From Schistosoma haematobium (taxonomy: Eukaryota; Platyhelminthes; Trematoda; Strigeidida; Schistosomatidae), in the NCBI RefSeq assembly GCF_000699445.3, contig NC_067201.1:16919501-16983500 (forward strand): a stretch of 64,000 nt of DNA. The letters run 5' to 3'. This document shows, piece by piece, positions 35,400 to 48,421 of this stretch. Made by a program: the position numbers and the translations under genes. The notes beneath the pieces are model-generated. The model did not search any database and was not told the DNA's origin. It worked only from the letters and a program-made list of their open reading frames with translations. How positions within the stretch are numbered: position 1 is the first letter of the stretch; each line of letters starts with the position of its first letter.

Positions 35400-37660
35400 A
35401 GGGGAAATTTTGTGAGTATATGAATAACATATGCATATGAATTAGCAACGAACTTGTTTCAGGATAAAAACTACACTGTCAACCCTTTACAATTAGAACA
35501 CAGGTACCGTCAACACATAAAAAAGCCGCTGGAATCACACAGATTTGTGTAGTAAGGACAGGAGGCTTATGGCTTATGTTATTCCATTTCTAGTATTCCT
35601 CTGTGAGTGTTCATTCTTCTCTTGAAAGAGTCAACAGAAGGTCCAAACACCACTGCTTTGAGTAACAGGTTCCAAGAATTGATGACTCGGTGTGAAAGCC
35701 TGTAAGCCACGGGTATTTTACTCGTTCTTGGCTTTTCTACTCGCCTGCTATATCCTCTGAGATGTTCCGATCTGGTAGGAAGAAAAAGGAAAGATATATT
35801 AGGACCAAAATTATTTCTTAGTATTCCATACATCAAAATCAGATCATCTCTTAGTCTGCGATAGGACAGAGTAAAGAGATCTAGATTTTCAAGCCGCTTT
35901 TTGTATGACAAACCCCGTGGTTCTGGGATTGCACGGGTAGCCGCCCTCTGTACTTCTTTCAAGATATTCGAGTCACCTTTTAAACAGGGGCTTGCAGACT
36001 GAACACAGTACTCAAGCTTAGTTTTCACTAAGGTTGTGTATAATGTAGTGAACATGGTAGTATTTGACTTCGCGAATGTCCGTCTTAAAGCGCAGAGGGT
36101 TCTAAACCCTTTAGCTGTGACCTCCCGGCAGTGGGCCGTGGTTTTAGAATCATGACTCACTGCCACCCCAAGGTCCTTGTGAGACCAGACCTCGGGTACA
36201 GGCACTTCCTCTATCCAGTACCTATTTAGCTTTGTATCCACCAAAGTGCATGTAGTCACACTTTGCCGCGTTTATAGGCATCACCACTCCTTAGACCAGT
36301 TAATCACTGTATTTAAGTCATCCTGAAGTGCGCATGCATCTGTGTCTACCGTTATTTCTCGCCAGATATTTACATCGTCAGTGTATAATAACATTGGGGT
36401 CTCTACGTTGGCGATCAGTTACGTACAGTATAAAAAGTAAAGAACTCAGGATAGAACCTTGCGTTACTCCACTAAGTACTGGTCTCCAGGTGAAGCACGT
36501 CCAATTTATTCTTATTTTCTGTTTACGACCTAATGGGAAATTCTTGAGCCATTTTAGAAGAGGTCCGGCAATACCAAGATTTTCTAGCTTCAACAGCAGT
36601 CTATTTATTGACACGTTGTCAAACGCTTTGTTAAAGTCTATGTAGACAACATCCACTGATTTTCCGTTGTCTAGAGCCTTTATCAATTGTTATCTTGCTG
36701 TAAGGAGGTTTGTTATGCAAGATAAAAAAATTTCTGAAACCATGTTGTTCGTTGTTTAACAAGTTGTTGGTTTCCACAAATGTCATTATGGTTTTTTTAC
36801 TATACTTTCCAGCACTTTAACAGCGATATTAGTGAGGCTGACGGGTCTGTAGTCTGCTGGAAGTTGTCTTGGTCCAATTTTATGTATGGAAGTGACGATT
36901 TCATCCTTCCAGTCCATGAGTAGCACATCATGGTCAAGTGACATATTGAATATCACAGTCAATGGGACTGCAATATATTGGGCAATTGTCTCAGGATTTC
37001 CGAGTCAGGTTCACCCGGTCCTGTTCACTTTTCCATGTCTAAGGTGCTAAGAGCATTAATCACATCGTCTTGACCAAAGTCCAGTGTGAGCAGACGGTCT
37101 TTTAACTTTGTATTCAGGTCTAGTTCTTCGCCTAGAAGAGGATCCTGAGTAAAAACGGCCCTAATATATTTTGCAGTAGCCTCTGCTTTTTTCTGATCAT
37201 CCTCTCACTTCAGATTCACTCCATACATCGGTATGCTTATTACCTGCCTCACTGATGCAGTCCACCTTCATGATTTCATTCAAATCCAGAGCTTGGCTCA
37301 TGATAACGCTCTCTATTTCCTCGGAAGCGGAGTTCTGCTAATCTACTGCAGCCTGTTTATCTGAAAGCAATTTTCTAGCTATGTTCGGTAGCTCAATCGC
37401 AGAGACTTTGTAGAACAACCTGATTTGCACATCCAACATGACAATGGCTTGCGGCATCTTCTATATGCAGCCGGTGTGAGTCCGGTGCACACATTGTGAT
37501 ATCACTTTTTGCACTTCTCATAATGCATCCCATCAGCTATGAGAAAATAGCATTCACGTCTGCCACAATAATGTTTTACTTGTGTCACAAATTTGTTTTG
37601 TGATCTCGGAGCGAAAACTAACCAAGGGATAAAGTGTCTGTTGAGGCTTGACAGGTGATA
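35400..37660 (-). mobile_element. CR1-like non-LTR retrotransposon with PHD-like finger, internally deleted
   Basis: The C-terminal ORF at 36259-35579 contains WSHKDLGVAVSHDSK, FTTLYTTLVKTKLEYCVQ and VQRAATRAIPEPRGL. The RT fragment at 36686-36378 contains VDVVYIDFNKAFDNV and SGVTQGSILSSLLF. The YADD/FADD catalytic block is largely lost between them. Farther up, to about 37000-37200, an RT N-terminal phrase (FTQDPLLGEELDLNTKLKDR) is readable through stops. At about 37590-37410 lies a Cys/His cluster (C-x4-C, C-x2-[stop]-YH-x2-C, SCWMC) typical of PHD fingers in CR1 ORF1. No endonuclease is seen between the PHD part and the RT. Confidence 0.75.
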
Positions 37661-37699
37661 GGCACGGAATACAAAAACAAGGGTTTACGTAAAACTGCA

Positions 37700-39100
37700 C
37701 GTAGCAACGATAAATAATCCGACTTCAGTAGTTATAAAGAGACCTTAACACATATGGATACAAACAATACTGAAAGATAGACTCAACGAAGGGGAATAAA
37801 AACCAGTGCCCTTATTTATTTTGTATCTTTACAGGAAAAGTACAGATGATAAAGTTCCACAGAAAAGAAACAATACTCTTGGGGATTACTTTAACTGAGA
37901 TAAATTCAACTAAAAATAAAACGGTAGTCGTGATGCGGAATTTAACGATCAATACTATGAAATATACTCAAAGGAAAAATACCACTGTCATTATTAAACA
38001 ACGCGCTGTGGCCGAAAACTACTGGCTCGCAGTAGCTATTTGTAACAGGTTAAAGCTTTCGATTGCAGAGAAGAATGATTCCTATTTTAACCCCCTGAGA
38101 AAATAAAATTAGTACGTAACCTCATTTGATATTTATCCTCGAATCCATTTTGGTAATGCAATTTTTTCTATCCTCCTACAGATATACATTTTTCATATAC
38201 CTATATCTACGAATGTACAGCTTAAGTAAATGATTTCGTCGAAAATAAAATCTTCCTCGCTGAATTCTCTTTTTCTTATTCAATGACACTATGGGTTATT
38301 TTAATTATCTGAAATGCTAAAAGCATTTATTAATAATACTGGTATTTAATGGACCCTTTATGTGACTCCATTTAGATCGTTTTCTGATTATTATTGAAAT
38401 ATACATCTCCGCTTCCCTTGTATATATTTTATCAACTTAATCCATGTTAGTGAGCAACGGAATTAAATAAGCCAAATATGAGAAAGGAATCTGAATACGT
38501 ATGTTTCGTGCACTCATTGATTTGAACTGGAAATCAGAGGAACGAAATGACACGTAGTGGAAAAGGGGAGTAATCCAACTCAATTTAATCAAAAGTTACT
38601 CAGTATTGATATGCAGACCAAAAATAAGTTAGCGACATATGATGAGTAGGGTGAGCAATCAACATACATGCGTCATATAAAAATAGTCAAGGTTAATAAG
38701 CCAATAAGTTAAAAGATCAAAATGTCCGAAAACTTGAATAACACATGCGTGCAGCAGTGTATTTATGAACGATAACCAATGGGTCATGCTATGTGTGTTC
38801 ACGAACTAGGACGGGATGTCAAAGGTCAAGTTATCATTATTTAAACAGCAATTTTACAATCAGTTATGATAATTGCACAAATTAGGAGAATTGATTAAAA
38901 AAATGCAAATAATAACAAAAACGCATTCTATTTGGGTCATGGGGATGACCAATAGGCAACCGATAAATATCTTTTTCCAATACCCAATATCTTTGTCATT
39001 AGGTTGCACAAACCAGTTGATTTCTTTACACTCGCTTCTCTTGTTTCCACACTGTCCAAGATATCATGTGGCTCAGAGAGAATAATCTCAAGCATTGGGG
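37700..39100. other. Intergenic, nothing recognised
   Basis: AT-rich sequence. An 86-codon open frame at 37846-38106 (+) has no recognisable domain and low complexity (Lys/Thr/Asn-rich). Confidence 0.55.
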
Positions 39101-39165
39101 TCTATCCAGGTAAAATTTGTGTTTTATTTCTATCACCCACTTAGTTTTCTCTCTCCGTGCTTGGT

Positions 39166-41000
39166 CTAGGGACTTCGTCTCTTTTGAAGCGAGAGGGAGC
39201 AACAAAATTGTGCATTTTGAAGTGGAGTTGTGCGTACGTTTGAAAGAAAGTTAAAAGCAGCTGTAAGGTTTTTTCGCACAAAGTGAAGAGCTGAGTTTTT
39301 TGCCGCATCCCCATGTAGTTTGAGTTGGTGTCTAAGCTTCAAACGTTGCACACCATGGTGACACGAGCGGAGTTGTTTGAATTCTCGATACCTGGGGGTG
39401 TTTAGAATAACTTGGCGTCCACCATACAGTAGACTTTGGTTAGCGATAGACAATGCCAGAAGTCGTCGGAAATATTCCACTTAATCATTATCAGCTTTGT
39501 TTGGCCAACCGTCACCTACATCACTCGAGACCTGCTGGAGTTCATAGCTTGATAGCGTAGCATCCTGAACCACATTCGCCGTTACTGGCAAGGCCTCGAT
39601 CGTATCAGCACTAACACGTTTTACTTCTGCTTCAGTCGACGCTGCCATTATGAAGCAATGATCGCCGGTATGCGTCCATAATGTGCTGAAATATGGCTGG
39701 GACTGACTTGATTCCAAACGATAGGCGAGTATATTGATAGAGACCTAGATGTGTAATAATGATAACTGATACTATAGATATTTCATCTGTATCTGTCTGT
39801 TAATATGCATCTGCAAGGTCAATCTTTGCACACAACCTGCCTCCGTCCCGTTTTGCAGAGAGATCATCTGGCGTGGGAAGTGGGTATTAGTGTGTTTCTA
39901 GGGAATGGTTTAGTCTTGCCAAAAAATCAACACACACTGGAATTGAATCATCAGTGGTGTCCATGTGGACTAGTTAAACGGTTCATGAACACCCCAAACT
40001 TCAAAATTGTCTAACTTGTTGTCAGCTACAGGGTTTGATACATTAGACACTTAGCATTTTGGTCAGAAACAAGATTTTGCATATGGTTCCAAACATGGTT
40101 TAGATTCGACCTTCGTACAACAACATAGATCATTCTGAAAAATACTGGAAAATTTCTGTCCCAGTTTGTTGAATGCTAAGGAATTGAATAGGATGCTTAA
40201 GATCAAATAGAATGAAATGGCTGGCAGAATATTTTTAATTCTATGATACAGTCCAAGCGCAATGGGTTGAAAGATTTATCAGTGATATAACACCTTGATT
40301 TGATTATTAGACCATCAAAATTTAACAGTGTATTTGGCAACTTCAGAAATTTTATTTGTGATGATTTCGGTGGTAGGATGAATGCTTGGTCAACCAAGTT
40401 TGCGGCACGTTTTGCGGGAAATTAAAGGAATTTAGGAAGCAGTGCTCAACTGCAAACTAATAGTACGGCCATTATCATTGATCTGAGTACATTTTATGCT
40501 CGGCTGCTCCACGTTTACGAAGCAGAATCCTCATCGTTGAAGAGTCATATGGTGCAAAATGAACCACGTTACAAGTATTTTTACATTGCTTGTGACACCT
40601 GCATCAGGATCAATTTGAGACGCGCCTAATGAACTTTTCAGTGATCTAGTAGCTAACTCTCTTCACCAGGACGACTTGGATGAATTTTCTTAATCTGAAG
40701 ACTTTTGGATCACCATTTCGGTAATTTTCAATTGTGATATTTGGAATTCATTTTGCTGCTGTGCGAAATTGAATAAAACCGATCTACAGAAATGGATGTA
40801 CTGAAGATCTATTTACTTTTGCGTTAAGTTGCTTTGTTGACGAAGTTTGCAGTAAACACTGAAAACTGCTTTGAATAGCTTACATATTCGGCTACCTAAA
40901 ATTCGAATAAAAGCCTCACAACAGCCTGTGATTGATAAGGTTCTAAAACATTATGAAGAGATAAACTTATTTTACCTTGTACAGTGATATATATCTATAT
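39166..41000 (-). mobile_element. Ty3/gypsy LTR-retrotransposon remnant
   Basis: Minus-strand pol remnants in the right order. At about 40480-40390 an aspartic-protease-like GRTISLQLSTAS followed by a stop then LISRKTCRKLG (normally LDTASDI). At about 40170-40030 a CCTKVESKPCLEPYA segment. At about 39870-39650 RT phrases AKIDLADAY, QYTRLSFGIKSVPAIFQHIM. At 39717-39250 the RNase H-integrase linker and zinc-binding start (SLLYGGRQVILNTPRY, SCHHGVQRLKLRH). RNase H and the rest of the integrase are missing, and stops and frameshifts are frequent. No LTRs were found. The order and wording suggest a K02A2.6-type gypsy lineage. Confidence 0.75.
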
Positions 41001-44000
41001 ATATAAGTTTCTTCTACACCAAAAACTGTGATACTATGATCTCGCAGGAATTACAGGGTGGACGTATTACCACCACTTACTACTAGTATACTTCGTATAC
41101 TGATGTCAAGTAGAAACACATTTCTGATTCTGATGTCTCTTCTCTATTCAGGTCTTCTTGAAGATAAGAGTTATTCGCAGATACTTTCATTTCCACTAAA
41201 ATTGTAGGACCAACCCTGTTTAGCTTAGTCTAGGACTTGATGTTAGATAGTAAACTGATAAAATACAATAAGATGTCCTTTCACTACCGCAAAGAGGTTC
41301 AACCTCTCCAGCTCCTGCAGACAACTAACAACTGAAGAGAGCTTCAGAGAAGACCTGATTGTTTCGGTACTCTAGGTTGGACTGCATGCAAGTGTTATGA
41401 TTTTTATGGGTTTAAGCACTTCCATGTGGCCTTTCAATGATGTGCAGACCATGAGATCTCGGATTTCTACCGTAGACGTGTAAGCCATTCGATAAGCTTA
41501 AGCGAAATCTGATCAAATTTATCCTGATATCCGTGAACACCAGCGAATTTAGATTAATAAGTTCTAAAAATTAAATTTTTTTAAGGTGTAACATTCTATT
41601 TTCCAAAACCTTTGTTTTCCACACATAGAATAATCAAAACATAGTTCTAGTCGTTTAAAAGTAATTCTGCTTTTATAAGAATAAAAACTTTTAACTTCAA
41701 GGGATCAGCGCTGTAAAAATCTAAATGACACAGTTTTACAACCATGATTTACTACGTTTTGTACATGAGCAAAGCCCATGGTTCCATCGTTTAACAGAAG
41801 ATTAAATGAAGGGCATTTAGCTCTTGCTCTTTTCAAGAGCTCCAGTCCTTATTGTAATCGGTTTCGTTTGCAAAGCCTGTTGCAAGCGAATGACAGCCCA
41901 GGTTGTCTGCTGCATTTGTCACTATGTGTCCAAGTAGTTAAAACTCTAAGGTTTGTCTAACAATCTTCCCAGTTTTGACTTAATAAGTAGTCCATCTGGG
42001 AAGCAAAACATGGACTCAGCGTGACGTAGATGTCAGCCGCAGTGCTATTTCTTCTATGAACGGGATCAAAAGAACATAACTTGTTGATTTTAAAGACATT
42101 ACAGGGGCAGACGGCATTGGATGAATCCGTGAAGGCGGTCCCAGAAGCCTTTGGATTTGCAGCTCGAGACATCTGACACTATTAGAGAGTTCTAGCTTCT
42201 TTTCGTGCTAGTATTATATCCGAAAGTCTCATTATGGACGACAGCCTTAACATCAACAATGCTTCATGTACAAACTTATAGTGTCCCAACAATATTTCAT
42301 TCAGAGTTCACATTTTACAGGACATTCGACAGCGAGCAACATATTATTTAACCATTATTTTTTTAGAATGTTTCGCCCAGTAAGTTTCAGCTGTTTCTGA
42401 AGGCAGTGTTACGACAGAAGTTGATTGAAAAAGGATGCATATGGTCCATTAATATTGTTTTTAGATCACATTTGTACTCCGGTAGGGTTGAACATGAAAA
42501 TCCTACTTTTTTCAGTTATCTTGAGAACTTATTGATGAAGAAAGAAAAATAGACCCTGACATTCAGGCAACGCGTACTACTACCACTACTGCTACTATTA
42601 CTACAGAGCAACACGAGTGCTGTAGAAGCCACATAATAAAAATATATTTCTGCATGAGCAGGTACACGCCATTTTCTAGGCATGATCTACAAACTGAAAA
42701 ATTCGTTGGCTCACAAAATGCTTCCCAACCTATTAAGTTTATAGTTGTTATAAAGTACACTCGTAGAGCGCTTGCTGCAAACTATGACTTTGAGGAGACA
42801 CTTACGTCAATTTTGTTCCAGACGTCAGAAGTTCCATAGCTGTGCCCTCAGAACAAGACTCTGAAGAAAGAAGAAAGAGAAATAGAAGAGCAGCAAGGAA
42901 CTTAGATATGGACGCCAAACGTTGCTTAAAACTTTGTAGTAGAACAGACAGAGGTAAAACAAACTAAATGAAATTCATATTAACTCCTACTAGAATAAAA
43001 TGAAGTCAGAGGCTACATATAAGAGAATGTAGTAATAAAGCACAATCAGTTGTGGTGTTTAACAAAAAGACTAACATAAAGACCCTACTGAATATAAATT
43101 ATGATGTAGGTCAACCCATCCTATTTTATTCTACTAATGAAACGAAATTCGCAAACAACGGTTATTCCTATAGGATTATATCGCAAAGCCCATAGCTGTT
43201 GGCAGTTATCTTAAATATTAATAAAAGTTTTGTGGTTATTATGATCTAAATTCATGAGAGACGAAAAGGTATACTCATTTGGTATGATAGTCGAACTGTT
43301 TGTCAAGTTTCATATCACTGCTTTCACGAAATGGTGTGAATTATGTCATGCGATGAACTCATACTACGGTATATCTTGATTTTATCAACACTGCGAGGAA
43401 TTGTGCACGTGTGTCGATCACGCCATGCTCGGAAAAGTCGGTTTCTGTGTGGCATAACCAGGCTTCCATGTTGTCTGGCCAGAAGAGCATCAGTTGAAAC
43501 GAAGGCGTGGACAAAGTCTCAAGTTTAAGTACTTTGGGTGTCTGTTCAGTCATGATGAAATATGAAGTACAAGAATGAACGAGGGAAAAAATATATATCG
43601 AAAAACACGAAAAAATGTCAGAATGTATAAAAAATTAAAATGTGGCAATGATATATAAAATCCCAAAAAGAAACAGAGTCACGTTTTACAATTTGGCGTA
43701 TCAGATCACGTGAGGCTCGCCAATGGAGATGCCATAGGTATTCAGAGTTTGACAACGCTTTAACCAGTAACACCTAATATGAAGCGTACCCACCAAGTGA
43801 AATCAAAAAACAGAAGCGAGGAAGTTCGAAGATATATTTGATGGACTATCAGTATATTGAGAATCGTCTGATTTAATCTGGCTAGCGATTGCAGTAGATG
43901 TTCAGCACGGCGTTCCCACTCGTGATCTGGTGCGGATGCATGACCGAGCGCCTTCAGCTAGATGAGTCTATTAAAACTACTGTGGTCAGCATCCAATGTC

Positions 44001-46270
44001 GAAAACTTACAAGGCTATTTATTTTGGGGATTTAATTACCGCTACAGAATGATTACTTGAAGCGTCGTCTAACTAAATTTATAAATTCCTATTTATTTGA
44101 TATGTTCAATAACCCGCTATCTCTACTAACGATAACGCTAAACTTATAACTAGGTTATTTTTGACTTCCATATAACCAGGGGTTCACTACTGTAGGATTC
44201 ATTGTAGGTGTAAGATCCAAACTAAGGTTTGGACTGAAGAATAACTGTCTAGGTGGGTTAGATATGCGCTTTTGCCCGGTTGAAACCAAAAGAAAGTAAT
44301 GGGGTCAAATGATGGCTCTAAACAAATCTGACAACCCAGCTACTCAACCAATAATCAAATCTAAATTACAATAACAATCACTACAAATAAACGTTGTACT
44401 ATCCTGTCTGAATAGAACACGCAAAGGTTCGTTCAAAAGTTAATATTTAGTTGCTTTATAACAATTCCAATTCTGGAAAGGTTCTTCAATTCACAATCAA
44501 AAAATGCACAATTCCAGACAATACAAGCAACACAATCAAAAGGAGGAGCAAATTAATATGGCTGCCTCCAAGACTAAGTACCAAGTTAAGCATCATAAAT
44601 GCAGTTCAGGAAGAAACACGGAAACTTATTTAAGGCGTAAAAAAATAAAATTTATAATAAAATACAAATATTCACAACTCAGATGAAATCAAAAAGACTA
44701 ACAATATACAACCAAAGGAGTCAATAGAAACAAACTCCAAGTGCATACATGGAGGGGTTGTCACACAGAAAACACTCAAAATGGATCTTACAACCAGTAT
44801 AAACTATTAGTGGTGTTACAAAACGCATAACTTCTTGAAAATATCGCAATGAGTGATACGAAGAGTGCTAGTAATTCTTAATGTACATAACTCATTCCAC
44901 TGTAGCATGATAAGTTCAAACAAAGTCTGTAAACTTTCACCATGTGATTATCTGGCTTTCTACAGTCTTCATCTCCAGATGGTATTCTATATATCACGTT
45001 TTTTTGTGGATCAGTTATTTGAAAAACCACGCCACCTATCTTATTAAGCACCAAATTTCTTTTTAAAAATACTACATATAATTGAGTTACTAACTTGTTC
45101 GTACTTAATGCCCGATTGCTATGTCGATAAACAAAAAATCTGCCACAAATGCTCAGTGTGCAGCCTTTTACGACTTGACGTTTATCGGTTCCGTACTATT
45201 GTATGGCTTGCGCCTACCAGATATTTTCAGATTTCGACCATCCGAATAAGGGCGAAATCATTACGTAGACAATTTACGTGAGAAAACAAGCACATAACTA
45301 ATCAAACAAGCCAAGTTTAACATAGCATCCCCGTTGACAGTTGCGCAGTTGTGAATTTGTGTTCATCAGACTAGGGCAATCTTGAGACTGAATAGTAGTA
45401 AAATTTGAAGGAAATTCAATACAGAAGCATATAAGTTAGCTTCCACAAGTTTCATTTAGGAATATCACGATGCTCGGAAAGGAATAAAATTGCACAACTA
45501 CTAGGCGTTATGCCTATACTATTGTCATATACTAGTTATTCAGGCCTGGATATCATTGATAGTAATCTTTTTACGCCACTGTGCAAACCATGAGTGGGAG
45601 ACGGGGTAATACAAAATATTGCAGATTCAGGGTGAGTTATTCTCAAAAAATATCATCTGGTGTTAAGCAAAGCATTATTAGACCATCTTTCAGCAAATAT
45701 GCGAAGTAAAGTAAATGTCGCGTATCAGTGTTGACATGGCAGTTAGATCGATTAACGAATTATTAAAAGCTGGTTAGGACTGGTATTGGCAAGAACACCT
45801 ATGAATTCATGGGATTTAATTCTACGTCAGAATTATTTCACTTATGTATGCTAATAAATCATCAGACCCAGTCCATTACAGTAGACTGGCAGTGTTCTGA
45901 CTCCCTAATCTCCCAGATCATACGTCAAAGTCACATCAATATCAATAACTACTCGTCCTATCGTGGAAGAAAACAACTGAGTTGTCGATAGAATAATGGC
46001 TTCAACGCTAAGACTGAAAAGTTGTATAGAGAGCTCATGCATGCACAACCGAGCCATGCCGTCTCAGTTAAGTGTTATTGGCCTTTTAGAAGTGTTCGGT
46101 AGCCAATCCAAAACTCAGTTATTGTGTTCAACTTCAAGAATCATGTGGCTAAAAACCAGTGTTATTGCAATACCGTAACAAATAATAAAAAAGCAAACTA
46201 AGTGGTAGATTTGAAATCGATCGTGACTATACAGAACTACACAATAGACAGTTGTATCCACCGTTTATAT
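41000..46270. other. Intergenic, mostly featureless
   Basis: AT-rich DNA with short ORFs of up to about 70 codons, none with a family signature. A possible RTE scrap around 43.5 kb is listed separately. A palindrome GTATACTTCGTATAC at about 41086-41100 is a simple snap-back without wider context. Confidence 0.5.
43440..43640 (+). mobile_element. Possible RTE-like RT C-terminal scrap
   Basis: One plus-strand frame near 43500-43570 reads SLKFKYFGCLFSHDE, a stop, then STRMNEGKN. This resembles the F-KYLGS-(I/L)-S-DG motif downstream of the catalytic box in RTE/R2-like reverse transcriptases. No other RT motif is readable nearby, so the assignment is weak. Confidence 0.3.
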
Positions 46271-46275
46271 ACATA

Positions 46276-47917
46276 TTATTCATCTTGAATTTGAGGCTGT
46301 TCTCCGTCAGGTGAACTGTGAAAATAAGGGAACGATGATTCGTATTTTAAGAGGGGCTTCGGAACGAAAATTCTTATGTTCTTAAAGTATAACAAAAAAT
46401 CCCGAGCTCCCTAAAATAAATATGAAAAAAGCGTTTAAGAATACATGACTTCATAAAGATTTAACTAAGAATGAGCCGTTCATTGACCTTTTAACTTGGA
46501 CGAAGTACCCTTTATGTGTTTTAACATGTCAGTAAGTGATACTCACCTTGCAGCATCTTCAAACCAATTAACATCTGACGCGCCGTCAGGAACCTGTTGA
46601 TTGTAAGACTTTTATTCTAATATGCCCGTCCTCATATTTGATTATTCTCATTTATAAATCATGTGGGCTATAGGCTTTTGTTTACTCATTTGGTTATTAG
46701 GTATCTGTACTTGAATTCCTTACAAAATCGTTTAATCAACAGAATTTCAAAGGCTTACATATTTTCATTTAGTATGTTCTTTCCATAAACTACAAGCTAC
46801 ATGCCTGATTTATATTTTATGTCAATTGTGACCTAGATTTCCTGCAGTTTATTACACATTTTACGTATATTTCACTTTGTAACATGACTTGGAGAACAAC
46901 GTTCATATAGAATAACTGTTTTGCGGACAACAATTTTTGAGTAATTTCCAGTTTCAAAGATACGCTGTACCAGCTCAAAATGAGCGTTCCATGTCTGTCT
47001 ATTCTGTAGGTGTGCTGGACAGTATAATAACGATGTATTACTGATCCAGTCTAGTTTTTCAAGTTATTACTTAAGCGTTATAATTTCATATTTGAATTTT
47101 CTGTAAGCATTATATCCTCACAGTCTTTCTTTCTGAGCTAGTCGATGATGTTAAAGTCGGTTCATCTGTTAGTTTCAAGATTCGATGCCTCACATAAAAC
47201 AGAACTGTGATTAGGACTAGTTTTTGATTAGTGAACACTTACCTTTTTCCCTGGAAAGTGACGAAAATTCCCGTAACTCTCCCCAAATGAATGTATCGGA
47301 AATTGATGCTAACTAAAAACAAATCGGTATTTGCATAAAGTTGTGTAAGTCAGTCTCCGTTACATGATTATTATGATCATCACTATCACTCAAGAAATAA
47401 GGCCTTCCCTGTCGAATCATTGATTTTCAATCGTACATATTGTTCACGGTTTTATATAAATACTTTATGCCGTTTTGTTACGTAAAAAATGGTCTCGCAA
47501 TGAAACACTGTTAGTCGGAGTAATATTTCAAGAAAATATTAGTTCCTAAATATTTCAGGAAAATTGGTTTGATTTGAATCATGTGAAAGGGTTGATCCTG
47601 TATTTATGACACTTAAATGCCATCGGAAAGTCACAAACACTTTTTTGTTCTAAAAATGCATTCTCTGCGCCTAATAGTGACATTTATTGAGAAGATAACT
47701 CCAGATTCTTATGATAAGCCATAATAACTACAGGTCAGCCAACAACTTCATAACTTAAGTTATTTACAGAAATACCTAGGATATGCTGCCCCATGTTGTG
47801 AACTAGATGTGTTAGAAATATCAGCTGTTTAATCCAAGCTTATTAAATTTGAATGTTGATATACCTTTAAAAATGGAGGCTTATAAGTTCCATTGCTAGG
47901 ATAATACTTGGAGAATA
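46276..47917 (-). CDS. Unidentified small gene, at least four 3' exons
   Basis: Terminal exons in transcription order are 47917-47865, 47308-47243, 46593-46547 and 46315-46276, all with GT..AG ends (donors GTATAT, GTAAGT, GTGAGT) and matching phases (0, 0, 2). They encode a hydrophilic, Tyr/Pro/Phe-rich peptide that includes FSKYYPSNGTYKPPFLK, HSFGESYGNFRHFPGKK and VPDGASDVNWFEDAA, and that ends SPDGEQPQIQDE before TAA. A possible further upstream exon is 48271-48234 (phase-compatible, reading NRNPTYADQ). I do not recognise the family. No membrane segment or signal peptide is visible. The gene points away from TRPM, about 150 bp apart if the extra exon is real. Confidence 0.5.
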
Positions 47918-48421
47918 CTGCAAAGTAGAATAAAATGGATTTCTTTTGTACACTTAGTTTGGTTAATTGTTAAAATGATGGTAACATCTGGTGTTCACAA
48001 ATTCCCACTTTATGTTAGTTGAAATGCACTTCTGACTAGCGCTTTGTTTTGTTTAACATTTTATTTTGATGTATCCTATGTGTATTTACTCTCGTGGTTT
48101 TAACTTTTCCTGCAGGACAGCTGTTTCCCCGAAAGAACAGTTTGTGATCTACAGGACAAAAATTATTCAAAAGCGACTCGTAATACAACTATTCACGTTA
48201 AATGGGATATCTTACTCTTTCTATCGCCCATACCTTGGTCTGCATACGTCGGATTCCTGTTGGCAATAGTCCTGAAGTGGACCAGATGTATTTTTCACCT
48301 TCTGGATAAACGCTAGAATACTTGACTGAGTTGTTCTTAGGACGTTGTGATTATAGGATTATTACCACATATCCACCGTTTAAAGCTTTTGGGAGTATAT
48401 GATTCAACGCATCAAATAACT

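Noticed and set aside
37846..38106. 86-codon plus-strand ORF
   Set aside because: Low-complexity Lys/Thr/Asn-rich product without motif or splice context.
41957..42172. 71-codon minus-strand ORF continuing with a Cys-containing stretch below
   Set aside because: Looked briefly like a Cys-rich domain, but the spacing fits no family and an in-frame stop separates the two parts.
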